A stretch of DNA of 64,000 bases from Enterococcus sp. DIV0212c (GCF_017377505.1 NZ_JAFREN010000016.1:186001-250000), one strand, 5' to 3'; counted from the stretch's first letter, positions 17,491-26,924 are shown. Numbers and translations: made by a program. The notes: a model not told the origin generated them from the letters alone.

Positions 17491-18693
17491 TTATTTAGTC
17501 AATCGGTTTACAGATGAAATATATTCATCAAAAACATTATAGATATAATTGTTTTCTAAGCGATAATCTGGAAAAATAGTCTTATTTGTAGTTACACGAT
17601 AATCTGATTGATCTGGTAAAAGCTGACCGTCTCTCATCGTTATTCCTTGAACTGTGTTACTTAAAATCAATTCTTTCAGTTCACTATTTGATACATGATA
17701 AGTGGAAAGAGTATACGGCGGCATAAAACTAGCCAAAAAATCACCAATCGTTCTTCCTTTTAGTTTAACCGCATAAAAAGTTCCTGGAACTTTCTTAGCC
17801 AAATAATGATCAAATTTGCTGAGATCAAGTTCTTCTTGCAACCAGTTGTTATACTTAGTTTCATCATATAATTGATAGCTGGTAACTGGATATTTTTCAG
17901 TAGAAATCAAACAGGCTTTCTTATCGATGATTTGTTTATCCTGCATTGAAAAAGTTAATTCGCCAATATAATTTCCCCGATACCCAGGTTGTACAAAAGC
18001 AGTATTTTCAAGAATCCCAGCATTATTTCGATGTTGGTGTCCACAAATAATTCCATCGATTCCAGTCATTTCACTGATGATCCGATACGTCTGATCTTCA
18101 CCTGTATCATATTGTGTTGGTTGTCCTGTTAGCATATCCCGCTCGATCCCGCCATGATAGCTCACAATCAACACATCAACTTTCTCACGGACAAGTGGCA
18201 CCCAGTGTTTTAAAGTCTCGATAACATTGATAAATTTTAATTCTTTGATTTGATTATAATCAGTAATTTGCGGCATTGCGCTGGTAATCACGCCAATAAT
18301 ACCAACTTTAAGACTTCCACGCTCAATGATTGTATACGGATCAAAAATCTGCTGATTATTTAAATCCAAAACATTTGCACAAAGATAGTTCCCTTCGAAT
18401 GCAGCAACTTGACGTTTCAAAAATTCGATACCGTAATCAAAATCATGATTTCCTGGAACCATGACATCAAAACCAAGTTGATTCGCCAATTCAATCAGCG
18501 GAGAAACTGCTGTAGTTGTATTAAAAAAAGTAGTCTGAGGACTACCTACCAAAAAATCACCATTATCGATCAAAATTGGTTCATGATAGTTTCCAGCAAT
18601 CGCTGGAAGAGAGCAAATACCGCTCTCTTCATTTCCCGATGCTGTCAAAAAACCATGGACGTCTGTTGTACTTAATATTGTTAATTCATCCAT
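17491..18693 (-). CDS. Metallophosphoesterase, 5'-nucleotidase-like
   Basis: A 400-residue protein with metallophosphatase motifs TTDVHGFL (near residues 9-16), DNGDFL, GNHDFDYG, YHGGIERD and GHQHRN, all metal ligands present. The C-terminal nucleotidase domain is shorter and more diverged than in the neighbour and lacks the GGGGF loop, so substrate range probably differs. No signal peptide. It begins 17 bp after the second permease gene and precedes the other phosphatase, so all six genes form one tight operon. The product is likely inorganic phosphate from a transported phosphate ester; the true substrate is unknown. Confidence 0.82.
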   Translation of the reverse strand: MDELTILSTTDVHGFLTASGNEESGICSLPAIAGNYHEPILIDNGDFLVGSPQTTFFNTTTAVSPLIELANQLGFDVMVPGNHDFDYGIEFLKRQVAAFEGNYLCANVLDLNNQQIFDPYTIIERGSLKVGIIGVITSAMPQITDYNQIKELKFINVIETLKHWVPLVREKVDVLIVSYHGGIERDMLTGQPTQYDTGEDQTYRIISEMTGIDGIICGHQHRNNAGILENTAFVQPGYRGNYIGELTFSMQDKQIIDKKACLISTEKYPVTSYQLYDETKYNNWLQEELDLSKFDHYLAKKVPGTFYAVKLKGRTIGDFLASFMPPYTLSTYHVSNSELKELILSNTVQGITMRDGQLLPDQSDYRVTTNKTIFPDYRLENNYIYNVFDEYISSVNRLTK

Positions 18694-18710
18694 TTTTTTA
18701 TCCTCACGAA

Positions 18711-19490
18711 TTACTGTAGTTTTTTACGTAGATAACCAGTTACAGCATCGATCAAGAATACTGTAATAATGATACCAAATAAAATGATACCAACTTTATC
18801 CCACGCTCTTGACTGAATTGCAAAAATCATTGGCGCACCAATCCCGCCAGCTCCAACTAAACCTAAGGTAGCTGCACTGCGGACTGCAATTTCGAAATGA
18901 TTTAATGCTAGTGATAAAAATGTTGGAATCAATTGAGGTAAACGGGCATAAAACATCGTTTGCCAAAAGTTTGCGCCAACCGCAGTCATTGATTCCACTG
19001 GCGCTTCATCCATCGATTCGATCTCTTCTGTATATAGTTTACCCAACATCCCGATTTGATGAACACCGATCGCCAACACTCCAGCGAAAGGACCAGGTCC
19101 AACCATTTTCACAAAAATGATTGCATAAACAAGTTCAGGAAAAGCTCTTAAAACATTACAAATGAACTTGCCGATTTTAGAAACGACCGTATTTGATTTC
19201 CAAAGATTATGCGCACTGATAAAGGTTAATGGTAAAGCCAAAACAGTCGCAATCACAGTCCCTAAAAACGCAATTCCAATCGTTAACAGCAACAAACTTA
19301 GTAAATCTTCCCCGCTGCCATCGTAAACATAACCCCAATCCGGCTGAAACAACCCAGAAAGAACAGATTTGACCATATCAAAAGACATATTCCCTGCTTC
19401 TGAATAATCGATACCAACCGCTGAATACAGAATAATCGCTAAAACAACGATAATTGGCAAATAGCTTTTTAACTTCCGATTTGTGCTCAT
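18711..19490 (-). CDS. phnE: Phosphonate-type ABC transporter permease (second)
   Basis: A 259-residue permease of the PhnE family with about six membrane helices. The ABC-coupling EAA-type loop reads ESMTAVGANFWQTMFYARLPQ, followed by GLVGAGGIG, which is typical of PhnE proteins. It shares its last base region with the upstream permease stop (genes abut at 19490), so translation is probably coupled. It pairs with the permease at 19490-20269 to form a heterodimeric channel for the PhnC ATPase and PhnD binding protein. Whether the cargo is phosphonate, phosphite or an organophosphate cannot be told. Confidence 0.87.
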   Translation of the reverse strand: MSTNRKLKSYLPIIVVLAIILYSAVGIDYSEAGNMSFDMVKSVLSGLFQPDWGYVYDGSGEDLLSLLLLTIGIAFLGTVIATVLALPLTFISAHNLWKSNTVVSKIGKFICNVLRAFPELVYAIIFVKMVGPGPFAGVLAIGVHQIGMLGKLYTEEIESMDEAPVESMTAVGANFWQTMFYARLPQLIPTFLSLALNHFEIAVRSAATLGLVGAGGIGAPMIFAIQSRAWDKVGIILFGIIITVFLIDAVTGYLRKKLQ

Positions 19491-20269
19491 TATACCAACC
19501 TCTTTCTGATAATTTCACTGATCCAGTCGATCGTGATCACTACAACTAGAATAGACAAAATAATAATCGATACACGATCATAGCGCATCAAACTCAATGA
19601 AGAGTTCAAGATCACGCCAATACCGCCAGCTCCGACATAACCTAAAATTGTCGATGCACGAATATTGACTTCAAATGCATATAAAGAATAGCTGGCAATC
19701 TGATGCGAAATTTGCGGTGCGATCGACCAAAAAGCAATTTGTGTCTTTGTTGCACCAACAGATTCAGCTGCTTCAATTGGTCCATGATCGATCGTTTCAA
19801 TTGCTTCATAAACTAATTGAGAAACCATCCCGAATGTAAAAACAGCAATTGTTAATACACCAGTAAACTCGCCAATTCCAAACATCGCCACGAACAAAGC
19901 TGCCAACAATAAATTAGGAATCGTCCGAACAATACTCATTAAAAAACGAATAATGGTAGTTACAAAAAAGTTTCTCGTAACAACAGTTGTTGCTAAAAAG
20001 GCAAATGGTACTGCAAAAACTACCCCAAGGGTTGTTCCCACAACTGACATCTTGATTGTTTTCAGCATTGGTTCAACGATTTTAGGAATATAACTCCAAT
20101 CAGGACTGAGAAAACGTTGTAAAAAAATACCCATCTGATCTAAATTATTAAAAACATCCGCCATTTGTGCTCCAGTTATTTGGGCACTTGAAAATATACA
20201 CAGAAAGACCAAAGCTACTATAAATAAATGCTTATATAAATCACGATGAATCGTATCTTTCAGCTTCAT
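19490..20269 (-). CDS. phnE: Phosphonate-type ABC transporter permease (first)
   Basis: A 259-residue PhnE-family membrane protein. One N-terminal helix, then a core of about five helices with the coupling loop EAAESVGATKTQIAFWSIAPQ and the GYVGAGGIG signature. Its start codon overlaps the stop of the ATPase gene at 20269, and its stop touches the next permease, so the three genes are translationally coupled. It is clearly a paralog of the following gene, the usual phnE1-phnE2 pair of Gram-positive phosphonate-type importers. Confidence 0.87.
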   Translation of the reverse strand: MKLKDTIHRDLYKHLFIVALVFLCIFSSAQITGAQMADVFNNLDQMGIFLQRFLSPDWSYIPKIVEPMLKTIKMSVVGTTLGVVFAVPFAFLATTVVTRNFFVTTIIRFLMSIVRTIPNLLLAALFVAMFGIGEFTGVLTIAVFTFGMVSQLVYEAIETIDHGPIEAAESVGATKTQIAFWSIAPQISHQIASYSLYAFEVNIRASTILGYVGAGGIGVILNSSLSLMRYDRVSIIILSILVVVITIDWISEIIRKRLV

Positions 20270-21033
20270 TACGCGACTCCTTCAGTTTGTTTCAGAATAT
20301 CCGCACCATAAATACTTGTTAACACTTCATCAGTCGCTTCTTCTGCTGTTCCATCAAAAACAACTTCACCATCACGTAATCCTATGATTCGACTAGAAAA
20401 TTCGCGCGCCAAATCTACCGAGTGAAGATTAATCACCACAGTATGATTTAATTCCTGATTGATTTTTTTCAAGTCTTTCATAATTTTTTGTGTTGTAATC
20501 GGATCTAATGATGCAACAGGTTCATCAGCTAAAATAATTGAGGCTTGCTGAACCAATGTTCTTGCGATCGACACACGTTGTTGTTGTCCACCACTTAACT
20601 CATCACTTCTTGAATGTAGCTTATCTGCTAAACCAACACGCCCTAAAGCATCATTTACTAATGCATAATCGTCTTTAGAGAAAATTCCAAAAATACTTTT
20701 AAATGTTGAATAATAGCCTAATCTACCTGAAATAACATTTTTTTGAACTGAACTTTTTTTCACTAAATTAAAGTGTTGAAAAATCATACCGATATTTCTG
20801 CGGATTTTTCGTAAGTCTCTTTTATTGGCTTTAGTAATCGAAGCGCCATCAATATTAATATTGCCTTCACTGATTTCATTTAAGCGATTGATTGAACGCA
20901 ATAAGGTACTTTTTCCAGCACCACTTAGTCCGATTACTGAAACAAACTCCCCATCTTCAATCGTTAAATTAATATTTTTAAGCCCTTTGACACCATTGTT
21001 ATAGGTTTTTGTTACATTTTCAAACTGAATCAT
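20269..21033 (-). CDS. phnC: Phosphonate-type ABC transporter ATPase
   Basis: A 254-residue ABC ATPase. Walker A is GLSGAGKST (residues 35-43), followed by a Q-loop ([10 protein letters not shown]), the signature LSGGQQQR, Walker [13 protein letters not shown] and the H-loop NLHSVD. The sequence around the signature and the IYGADIL end fit the PhnC subfamily. It powers the PhnE/PhnE channel. A strong hairpin lies between it and phnD, so it and the downstream genes should be expressed below the binding protein. Confidence 0.9.
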   Translation of the reverse strand: MIQFENVTKTYNNGVKGLKNINLTIEDGEFVSVIGLSGAGKSTLLRSINRLNEISEGNINIDGASITKANKRDLRKIRRNIGMIFQHFNLVKKSSVQKNVISGRLGYYSTFKSIFGIFSKDDYALVNDALGRVGLADKLHSRSDELSGGQQQRVSIARTLVQQASIILADEPVASLDPITTQKIMKDLKKINQELNHTVVINLHSVDLAREFSSRIIGLRDGEVVFDGTAEEATDEVLTSIYGADILKQTEGVA

Positions 21034-21061
21034 GATTTCTCCTTTTGGTAATATAAAATAG

Positions 21062-21090
21062 AAAAGCTGAACAATTTTTGTTCAGCTTTT
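21062..21090 (-). terminator. Intercistronic terminator / attenuator between phnD and phnC
   Basis: Perfect 11-bp stem AAAAGCTGAAC / GTTCAGCTTTT (21062-21072, 21080-21090) with a 7-nt loop, inside the 83-bp gap after phnD. On the minus strand a short TTTTCTATTTTA tail follows. It probably ends part of the transcript so that the lipoprotein is made in excess. Confidence 0.7.
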
Positions 21091-21116
21091 AAGTCACTCA
21101 TTCTCGTAGCAAAGCT

Positions 21117-22046
21117 TTATTCTGCTGCTTTTTCTGTATATTCTTCAACTGTATCGTAATTTTTATCATCTGCTTCGACATAGCCTTTGTGTCCCCACAT
21201 CGCCATCGCTTGTGCACCTTCTGAATCTTTAGGCATTGCCAAGAAAACATCTTTGACTTTTGCTTGCAAATCTTTGTCCAATTTTGGTTGAACCGCGATT
21301 GCATCATTTGGAATGTCGCCTTTTGTTAGATATAAAACTTTTAAGTCTTTAAATAAATCATCTTTTTCAAATTTTGAAGCAAACACATTACGAGCTCCTT
21401 CAAAAACAAAACAAGCATCTTGTTGACCATTTAAAACAGCGGTGATTTCACTTGGGATGTCATTTACTGTTGTCAACGTTACGTCTTTGGTTGGATCGAT
21501 GCCTACTTCTTTCATCTCTACAACAGGATAAATATAACCACTAGCTGAATTCGGACTTAAACTAGCAATTTTTTTGCCTTTTAAATCTTTTAAAGAATCA
21601 ATTCCGCTATCTGCACGAACTAAAACTTCACCTTTAAATGTACTAGATAATTTATCTGCTTCTGGTTTCCCTGTTTCACGATTATATGCGCCTAATTCAG
21701 AAGACAAAATCGCTGTAGCCGCTTTTTGATTGCGCGCTTGAACATACGCTGACGGCGGCATGATCCCAATATCTACTTTACCTGATGCCATTGCTTCAAC
21801 GATCGTCGAGTAATCTGTTGCCAATGTAACATTGACATCACGGCCTAATTTTTCAGTTAAATATTTTGCGAAAGGTTTCGCTTTTGCTTCCATTGAGCCA
21901 TCGTTGTTGGTTGGGACAAATTGTAATTCTAGTGGTTTCGTGTCATCAGCGGCTTTTTTATCGCCTGAACCTCCGCAACCTGTAAGTAATCCTACACTCA
22001 AACCAATAACAGACAGCAATCCTAACAATTTCGTTCTCTTTTTCAC
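21117..22046 (-). CDS. phnD: Phosphonate-type ABC transporter substrate-binding lipoprotein
   Basis: About 309 residues from the GTG at 22046, which has AAGGGATGG 6-9 bp upstream; ATGs at 22055 and 22085 are alternatives with poorer sites. The lipobox LLTGCGGSGD puts the lipidated Cys near residue 24. The body is a PhnD/PtxB-type periplasmic-binding fold (GKVDIGIMPPSAYVQAR; SGYIYPVVEM; VLNGQQDACFVFEGARN). It captures the substrate at the outer face of the membrane and delivers it to the PhnE pair. First gene of the operon, behind a PhoP-box-like array. Family certain, substrate not determined. Confidence 0.9.
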   Translation of the reverse strand: MKKRTKLLGLLSVIGLSVGLLTGCGGSGDKKAADDTKPLELQFVPTNNDGSMEAKAKPFAKYLTEKLGRDVNVTLATDYSTIVEAMASGKVDIGIMPPSAYVQARNQKAATAILSSELGAYNRETGKPEADKLSSTFKGEVLVRADSGIDSLKDLKGKKIASLSPNSASGYIYPVVEMKEVGIDPTKDVTLTTVNDIPSEITAVLNGQQDACFVFEGARNVFASKFEKDDLFKDLKVLYLTKGDIPNDAIAVQPKLDKDLQAKVKDVFLAMPKDSEGAQAMAMWGHKGYVEADDKNYDTVEEYTEKAAE

Positions 22047-22105
22047 TCTTTCCATCCCTTCGCATGTTTGGTATGACTCAAGCAAGAAATTATTCCTTTG
22101 CTCTA

Positions 22106-22168
22106 GTTATACCTATTGTATTTTAGTGGTGTAAATTTACCATAATAATGACGTAAACATTGTGTAAA
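22106..22168 (-). promoter_or_regulatory. PhoP-box-like direct repeats and promoter of the phn operon
   Basis: On the minus strand TTTACA (22168-22163), TTTACG (22157-22152), a poor ATTATG (22146-22141) and TTTACA (22135-22130) fall at an exact 11-bp period. That is the arrangement of Gram-positive PhoP boxes (6-bp TTHAYA units with 5-bp spacers). A -10 like TATAAC (22111-22106) lies 18 bp after the last unit. Phosphate-starvation control is inferred. Confidence 0.6.
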
Positions 22169-22797
22169 TATTTTAAGTCCACTTCATTATTATTAGGTAA
22201 AACAATGGAGCAAATGCTTGATACTTTTCAGTAAATTTCAGTGTTACTCTCATAAAAAATGAACGTACCAAACTAAAATCAGTATAGCATAAATTCTATT
22301 TTTTTCTAGACTAGTTTTCATTTTTTGCTTATTTTATTCTCATTTCTATTTCAGAAAAAAAGGTAAATAAAACCTTTATTCATAAGGTTTTGATTGTTTC
22401 CTACTAATTGTCATTGTTCGATTACATTAAATTCTCGTTATGTTTTAATCTAAAAATCGATTTCTGAAAAAAATAAAATAAACGGATAAATTTCCTCACC
22501 CTAATTGCTGAATCAGTTAAAAATAATAGTTAAATTCCCAGCCAATCACCCACTACAAAAATCATATTTTTTTTACACTTCGTTTAATATATACTGTTCC
22601 CAATGACGCTAATACAGATGAAATTTTCATGTTCTGCAAGATTCAATGGACTATTTTTATTGGAGAAACAACACAACCTTATCGGTTATAAAAATAATTA
22701 TGTACATAGTGATCGAATACTGACATTGTGAGTAATCTATAGTTATTTTTTATAATAAACTTTCAACATTGGTAAACTAAAAATTAGGAGGATATTT
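22169..22797. other. Long AT-rich divergent intergenic region
   Basis: About 630 bp between the phn promoter and the small secreted protein. There is no ORF with a ribosome site. A weak 8-bp hairpin (AAAACCTT / AAGGTTTT, 22369-22391) is the only structure seen. Near the right end TATAAT (22751-22756), with a TTGTGA 19 bp upstream, may be the promoter of the rightward gene; weak. Confidence 0.35.
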
Positions 22798-23277
22798 ATG
22801 AAACTTTTCAAAAAATTATTTATTGTAAGTACCATGTTAGTATTTTTCGGCACATTCTTTTCTAGTTCTGCACATGCAGAGAGCGCAGATTCACTGCGCT
22901 CTGGTGCGTATACATCAACTACAGCATTTTTATCAAACCTTGATATGAACATCGATGGTGAAGTCTACGAGGGTAAAATGAATGATTTATTATTAAATGT
23001 AGACAAAGAATCATTTACTCTTACCTTTAAGTTGAACAATGAGACACATGCTTTTAAAGGAAAACGTGATCCAAACAACTCTGTATTCACAGCTTGTGAT
23101 CGTTTCTTAATCGATACGATCGATGATCAAAAAGTTGGAACACGCGTAGTAATCGAATTTTTCCACTACTCTAGTTCTAAATATAGAAGTTATCAAGCTT
23201 ATTCTCCAGGACGCGCTAAAGTTACTACTGGATTAGATGTAAACTTGAGAACAAGCGGCGTTTTATATAACAAGTAA
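22798..23277 (+). CDS. Small secreted protein, unknown function
   Basis: A 159-residue protein with a classic signal peptide (KLFKK head, hydrophobic core, cleavage near SSSAHAES, residue 27) and ATG behind TAGGAGGATATTT. The mature part, about 130 residues, has two Cys-free beta-rich stretches, one Cys (FTACDRFL) and a basic C-terminal half (YSSSKYRSYQAYSPGRAKVTTGLDVNL). No wall-anchor, WxL or membrane segment, so it should be released. I do not recognise a family. It is alone, rightward, and ends at a shared bidirectional terminator. It could be a secreted effector or stress protein; nothing supports a specific role. Confidence 0.8.
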   Translation: MKLFKKLFIVSTMLVFFGTFFSSSAHAESADSLRSGAYTSTTAFLSNLDMNIDGEVYEGKMNDLLLNVDKESFTLTFKLNNETHAFKGKRDPNNSVFTACDRFLIDTIDDQKVGTRVVIEFFHYSSSKYRSYQAYSPGRAKVTTGLDVNLRTSGVLYNK

Positions 23278-23309
23278 TTACTGTTTTTTTACCAATGTTG
23301 AAAACTAGT

Positions 23310-23373
23310 AAAATAGAAAAGAAGGTCAAACACATCGCTCGTTTTGCTTTGTATCGACCTTCTTTTCTATTTT
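23310..23373. terminator. Bidirectional terminator shared by convergent genes
   Basis: 18-bp perfect inverted repeat (arms 23310-23327 and 23356-23373, each containing AGAAAAGAAGGTC or its complement) around a 28-nt loop, A- and T-rich on the outer sides. The right arm contains the stop codon of the leftward binding-protein gene. Confidence 0.85.
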
Positions 23374-24374
23374 TCCGGATACATTTGTTCTGCTAATTTT
23401 TCGATACCATCTAACGATTGATAACCATAACCAAACATATAATTATAATCAACCGCATAAACTTTCTTATTTTTAACTGCTTTCATACTTGAAAGCTTTT
23501 GATTTTTCAACACAGCATCAATCATTGTTTCACCTGAGATGCCATCTTTCATCGTACCCCAATCCGCTACAATCAAAACGTCAGGATCCGTTTCGATCAA
23601 TTTTTCTACGCTGACTTCGCCTTTTTCATCTTTGAAAATATTGTCTAGTTTCACCATTTTGAAAATATCATTGAAAAATGTTTCATTGTGGGCAGGATAA
23701 ACATATAATTCCGCTGGATCTGCAGTATGAAGATAAGCAAATGTTTGATCCTCTTTGATTTCAGCTAATTTTTTATCTACTTTTGCTTGGCGTTCTTTCA
23801 ACTCTGATTTAAATGCATCCGCTTTGTCCGATACGTTAAAAACTTTGCCTAAGTTATCGATATCATCATAAATAGAGTCAAACGTGCCGCCTGTTACAGA
23901 AGAGTTCAAGACGAAAGTTTTGATCCCCATTTCATTAAGTGTATCAACTGTGCCGATACCCCAGTCTTGGTTATCAAACAACCCACCGCGTCCGTATGCC
24001 AAATCTGGATCAACACTTAACGCCATTTCTTTGCCGATATAGTCCGTCGATAAATGATTCAATTCATTAAACTCTTTTTCGACTGCCTTATCAGGTTCAC
24101 CAAACACTGCACCCACACCAACAATTTTATCTTTTAAACCAAGATGCAGTAATAATTCTGCAGCAGGTTGCGTATTTGCTAAGACTTTTTCTGGTACTTT
24201 ATCAAAAGTTTGTTCTTTCTTTTGCCAGCTTTCCGCCCCTTCTGCTTTAGAAAAATTTTGAACCGTTACAGGATAGCCTTCACTTTGATTTTTTTCAGTA
24301 GCTTTTTGCTCTTTTTGACCGCAACCTGCTAACAATGTTAATCCTAATAAACTAATAATAAGTGCTTTTTTCAT
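23367..24374 (-). CDS. Iron-complex (siderophore/heme-type) ABC transporter substrate-binding lipoprotein
   Basis: 335 residues from the ATG at 24374, chosen over the in-frame codon at 24473 because of GAGGAAGCG upstream and because the signal peptide then sits at the N-terminus. The lipobox is LLAGCGQ (Cys near residue 18). A periplasmic-binding fold of the FecB/BtuF class (PF01497) follows, with PEKVLANTQPAAELLLHLGLKDKIVG, DPDLAYGRGG and ETDPDVLIVADWG. It binds ferric-siderophore, heme or cobalamin outside the membrane. Last gene of a four-gene leftward operon controlled by the Fur box at 26989, which favours an iron chelate. The cargo is not otherwise shown. Confidence 0.88.
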   Translation of the reverse strand: MKKALIISLLGLTLLAGCGQKEQKATEKNQSEGYPVTVQNFSKAEGAESWQKKEQTFDKVPEKVLANTQPAAELLLHLGLKDKIVGVGAVFGEPDKAVEKEFNELNHLSTDYIGKEMALSVDPDLAYGRGGLFDNQDWGIGTVDTLNEMGIKTFVLNSSVTGGTFDSIYDDIDNLGKVFNVSDKADAFKSELKERQAKVDKKLAEIKEDQTFAYLHTADPAELYVYPAHNETFFNDIFKMVKLDNIFKDEKGEVSVEKLIETDPDVLIVADWGTMKDGISGETMIDAVLKNQKLSSMKAVKNKKVYAVDYNYMFGYGYQSLDGIEKLAEQMYPEK

Positions 24375-24412
24375 TTTTTCGCTTCCTCTACATATATATT
24401 TAAATCTTATGA

Positions 24413-25177
24413 CTAGTCCAACGAATAGGCAAATCCTAAACGATGGGTCACTGGATTTTGATAAATCGTACATTTAACGCCATAAATCTCTTCGATCAAC
24501 GCAGCGGTAAATAAGTCCTCAGGTTTACCTTCAGCAATGATTTTACCTGCTTTCATCGCATAAATGTAATCACAATAATGTGCAGCTAACTCTAAATCAT
24601 GAAGGGCCGCTAAAACACCGATCCCAAGATTTTTGACACAGCTCAATATTTCAAGTTGATAGCGGATGTCCAAATGATTGGTTGGCTCATCCAAAATCAT
24701 ATAACTAGGTTGTTGTGCAATCGTTCGAGCTAAGATCACTCGTTGTTTTTCACCACCAGATAATGACAAAAAACTTCGATCAGAATAGCTGGTCAAATTT
24801 GTCTTAGCCAACGCATCCATCACAATCTCAATGTCTTCTTGTGTGTCTGATTCTAATAACTTCTTATGAGGTGTTCGGCCTAATAAAACCATTTGAAAAA
24901 CGCTTAGATCAAAATTCAGTTCATTAAATTGATTTACTACACCTAACTTTTGAGCCACTTTCTTTTCGGAAACAGCTAAAAGGTCCAACTCATCTAAAAA
25001 TACACGACCAGCTTGTGGTTTGATTCCTTTATAGATCCCTTTGAGCATCGTTGACTTCCCACAGCCATTGGCCCCGATGATTCCCACAAATTGTTTCTTT
25101 TGTGTTTGAAAAGAGATACTTTTAACGATTGATTCTTGTCCGATCAAGATCTCTAAGTCTTTTACAGTTAATTCCAT
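24413..25177 (-). CDS. Iron-complex ABC transporter ATPase (FecE type)
   Basis: A 254-residue ABC ATPase with Walker A GANGCGKST, signature LSGGEKQR, Walker B YMILDEPTNHLD and an H-loop ALHDLELA, the FecE/FhuC/BtuD subfamily pattern. It drives import through the permease encoded 2 bp upstream (25180). Only the upstream 3' flank separates it from the binding-protein gene, so the three form a standard FecB-C-E set in the order permease, ATPase, binding protein. Confidence 0.9.
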   Translation of the reverse strand: MELTVKDLEILIGQESIVKSISFQTQKKQFVGIIGANGCGKSTMLKGIYKGIKPQAGRVFLDELDLLAVSEKKVAQKLGVVNQFNELNFDLSVFQMVLLGRTPHKKLLESDTQEDIEIVMDALAKTNLTSYSDRSFLSLSGGEKQRVILARTIAQQPSYMILDEPTNHLDIRYQLEILSCVKNLGIGVLAALHDLELAAHYCDYIYAMKAGKIIAEGKPEDLFTAALIEEIYGVKCTIYQNPVTHRLGFAYSLD

Positions 25178-25179
25178 TG

Positions 25180-26271
25180 TTAGCCTCCGAAATTGTAGCC
25201 TTTTTTGACAATAATATAGATAAATAACGGTGCACCGATCACAGACGTGATAATCCCTATCGGCAGTTCAACACTTGGAATCAGGACTCTTGAAAGCAAA
25301 TCAGCCCAAATCATAAAAAGAGAACCCGACAAAGCTACGATTGGTAGCAAACGTTTATGATCTGACCCAATCAATCCACGAACGATATGCGGAATGATCA
25401 ATCCCACAAAACCGATCATGCCAGAATAGGCAACGATCACACCTGTTAAAAGAGCCGCCAAAAGTAAATACAATTGACGATATTTACTCAAAGGAACACC
25501 TAACGTCACAGCCGCTTCATCGCCTAACAGCATCACATTCAAGATACGATGTTGAAATAAGAAGAAGCCTGTGATCACAATAACGGTGATTGATAAAACC
25601 GCCAGCTTATTCCAACTAGCAGAAGCCAAGCTCCCCATCGCCCAAAACGTCACGGTCTTCATCCCTTCTGCATTATTGGCAAGATACACAATAAAGCTCG
25701 AAATCGAACTGCAAAGAGCGCCGATCACTGAACCTGATAAAACCAATTTAACCGATGTCATCCGACCACCGATCCCCGATAATATCAATACACCAAACGC
25801 CGCTGCCATCGCACCGACAAACGCACCAAAAGCTAATCCAAATTGAGAAAAAATACTCCCTGTACCAAAGCCAACCAAAATCGCAAAGGTCGCACCAAGT
25901 GAAGCCCCCGAAGAAATCCCTAAAATATAAGGATCAGCTAAAGGATTTTGAACAACTGCCTGCATCACAGCACCCGTTATTGCCAAACCCATCCCTACAA
26001 AAACAGCTAAGATCACTCTTGGCGTTCGAACGAACCAAATAATATTGACCGCTGAATTACTAGTGATCCCATCAAGCGATCCAAGTCTACCACCGGATAT
26101 TTTAGTTAAGAGAATCTGAAATACATCTTCCATCGAAATATTCGCTTGCCCATTGATCAAAGAATAAACGATCGAAAAGAAGATAAGCACCACTAATAAT
26201 AAAAGAATCAACGGAAAAACATGCTGACTTTTAGTTTTGGTTCTTACATCACTTGCCTTGATTGCCTGCAA
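25180..26271 (-). CDS. Iron-complex ABC transporter permease (FecCD family)
   Basis: A 363-residue polytopic protein with about nine or ten membrane helices. FecCD family features are clear: RTPRVILAVFVGMGLAITGAVMQ, NPLADPYILGISSGASLGA, and GMIGFVGLIIPHIVR before the ATPase-coupling region. It forms the membrane channel, probably as a homodimer because no second FecCD gene is nearby. It follows the nitroreductase gene by 26 bp and precedes the ATPase gene by 2 bp, inside the Fur-box operon. Confidence 0.9.
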   Translation of the reverse strand: MQAIKASDVRTKTKSQHVFPLILLLLVVLIFFSIVYSLINGQANISMEDVFQILLTKISGGRLGSLDGITSNSAVNIIWFVRTPRVILAVFVGMGLAITGAVMQAVVQNPLADPYILGISSGASLGATFAILVGFGTGSIFSQFGLAFGAFVGAMAAAFGVLILSGIGGRMTSVKLVLSGSVIGALCSSISSFIVYLANNAEGMKTVTFWAMGSLASASWNKLAVLSITVIVITGFFLFQHRILNVMLLGDEAAVTLGVPLSKYRQLYLLLAALLTGVIVAYSGMIGFVGLIIPHIVRGLIGSDHKRLLPIVALSGSLFMIWADLLSRVLIPSVELPIGIITSVIGAPLFIYIIVKKGYNFGG

Positions 26272-26297
26272 AAAAATACGCCTCCTGTGTATCTGAA

Positions 26298-26924
26298 CTA
26301 CTCATTACTTTCACTCATTTTTGTTAATTTATCAGACAGTTGAGCTGTCCAATGTTCCAACGGCTTTCTACGACTTGTCGGAATTTTCATTTTTTCATCT
26401 ATTGCGCTGATATCAAGTAACCCGATAATTTGTTGATCCGCTGCCACTCCAACAGCCTCTTTGAATATCTCGTCAAAGATTACTGGAATCGTCCGCCACG
26501 TAACACCGATTTGTTTTGACCAAGCAGCTAATTGAAAGTTTTGGATAAACGCTGAAACGGCGCCAATTGCTTCCAAGTTCAACTTTTCACTTTCATGCTT
26601 AGGTGCTGTGACAATCAACCTTACAGGAACATCCAGAAAATAATCACGGGTTCTTTTTTTAGCTGTTTCTAGATTTTGCTGATCGTAACGTGCCCATGTA
26701 TCTAAGCGGTCATAGCTTGCCATAATTTTTTCTACAAATAACTGGCGATCTTGTGTTGTCTTGACAATAATGACTTCCCACGGCTCTTCTTTCGAATGAT
26801 AGGGGGCGTAACTGGAACTTGCTAATAGTTCATCTATAACTTCCATAGAGATCGCTTGATCCGATAATGTCCGAATCGTTCGGCGCGCTCTAATGACTTG
26901 TTCAATTGAATCAATGTCCATCAT
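26298..26924 (-). CDS. Nitroreductase-family flavoprotein
   Basis: A 208-residue protein of the FMN-dependent nitroreductase fold: N-terminal IEQVIRARRTIR (FMN phosphate contacts), SYAPYHSKEEPWEVIIV, and AVSAFIQNFQLAAWSKQIGVTWRT in the family position. Cytosolic, no signal peptide. The two Met codons at the start make residue 1 or 2 the initiator. It is the first gene of the iron-complex importer operon, directly behind the Fur box. A nitroreductase in this place may supply reduced flavin or reduce the imported ferric complex to free iron. That role is inferred from context only. Confidence 0.82.
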   Translation of the reverse strand: MMDIDSIEQVIRARRTIRTLSDQAISMEVIDELLASSSYAPYHSKEEPWEVIIVKTTQDRQLFVEKIMASYDRLDTWARYDQQNLETAKKRTRDYFLDVPVRLIVTAPKHESEKLNLEAIGAVSAFIQNFQLAAWSKQIGVTWRTIPVIFDEIFKEAVGVAADQQIIGLLDISAIDEKMKIPTSRRKPLEHWTAQLSDKLTKMSESNE

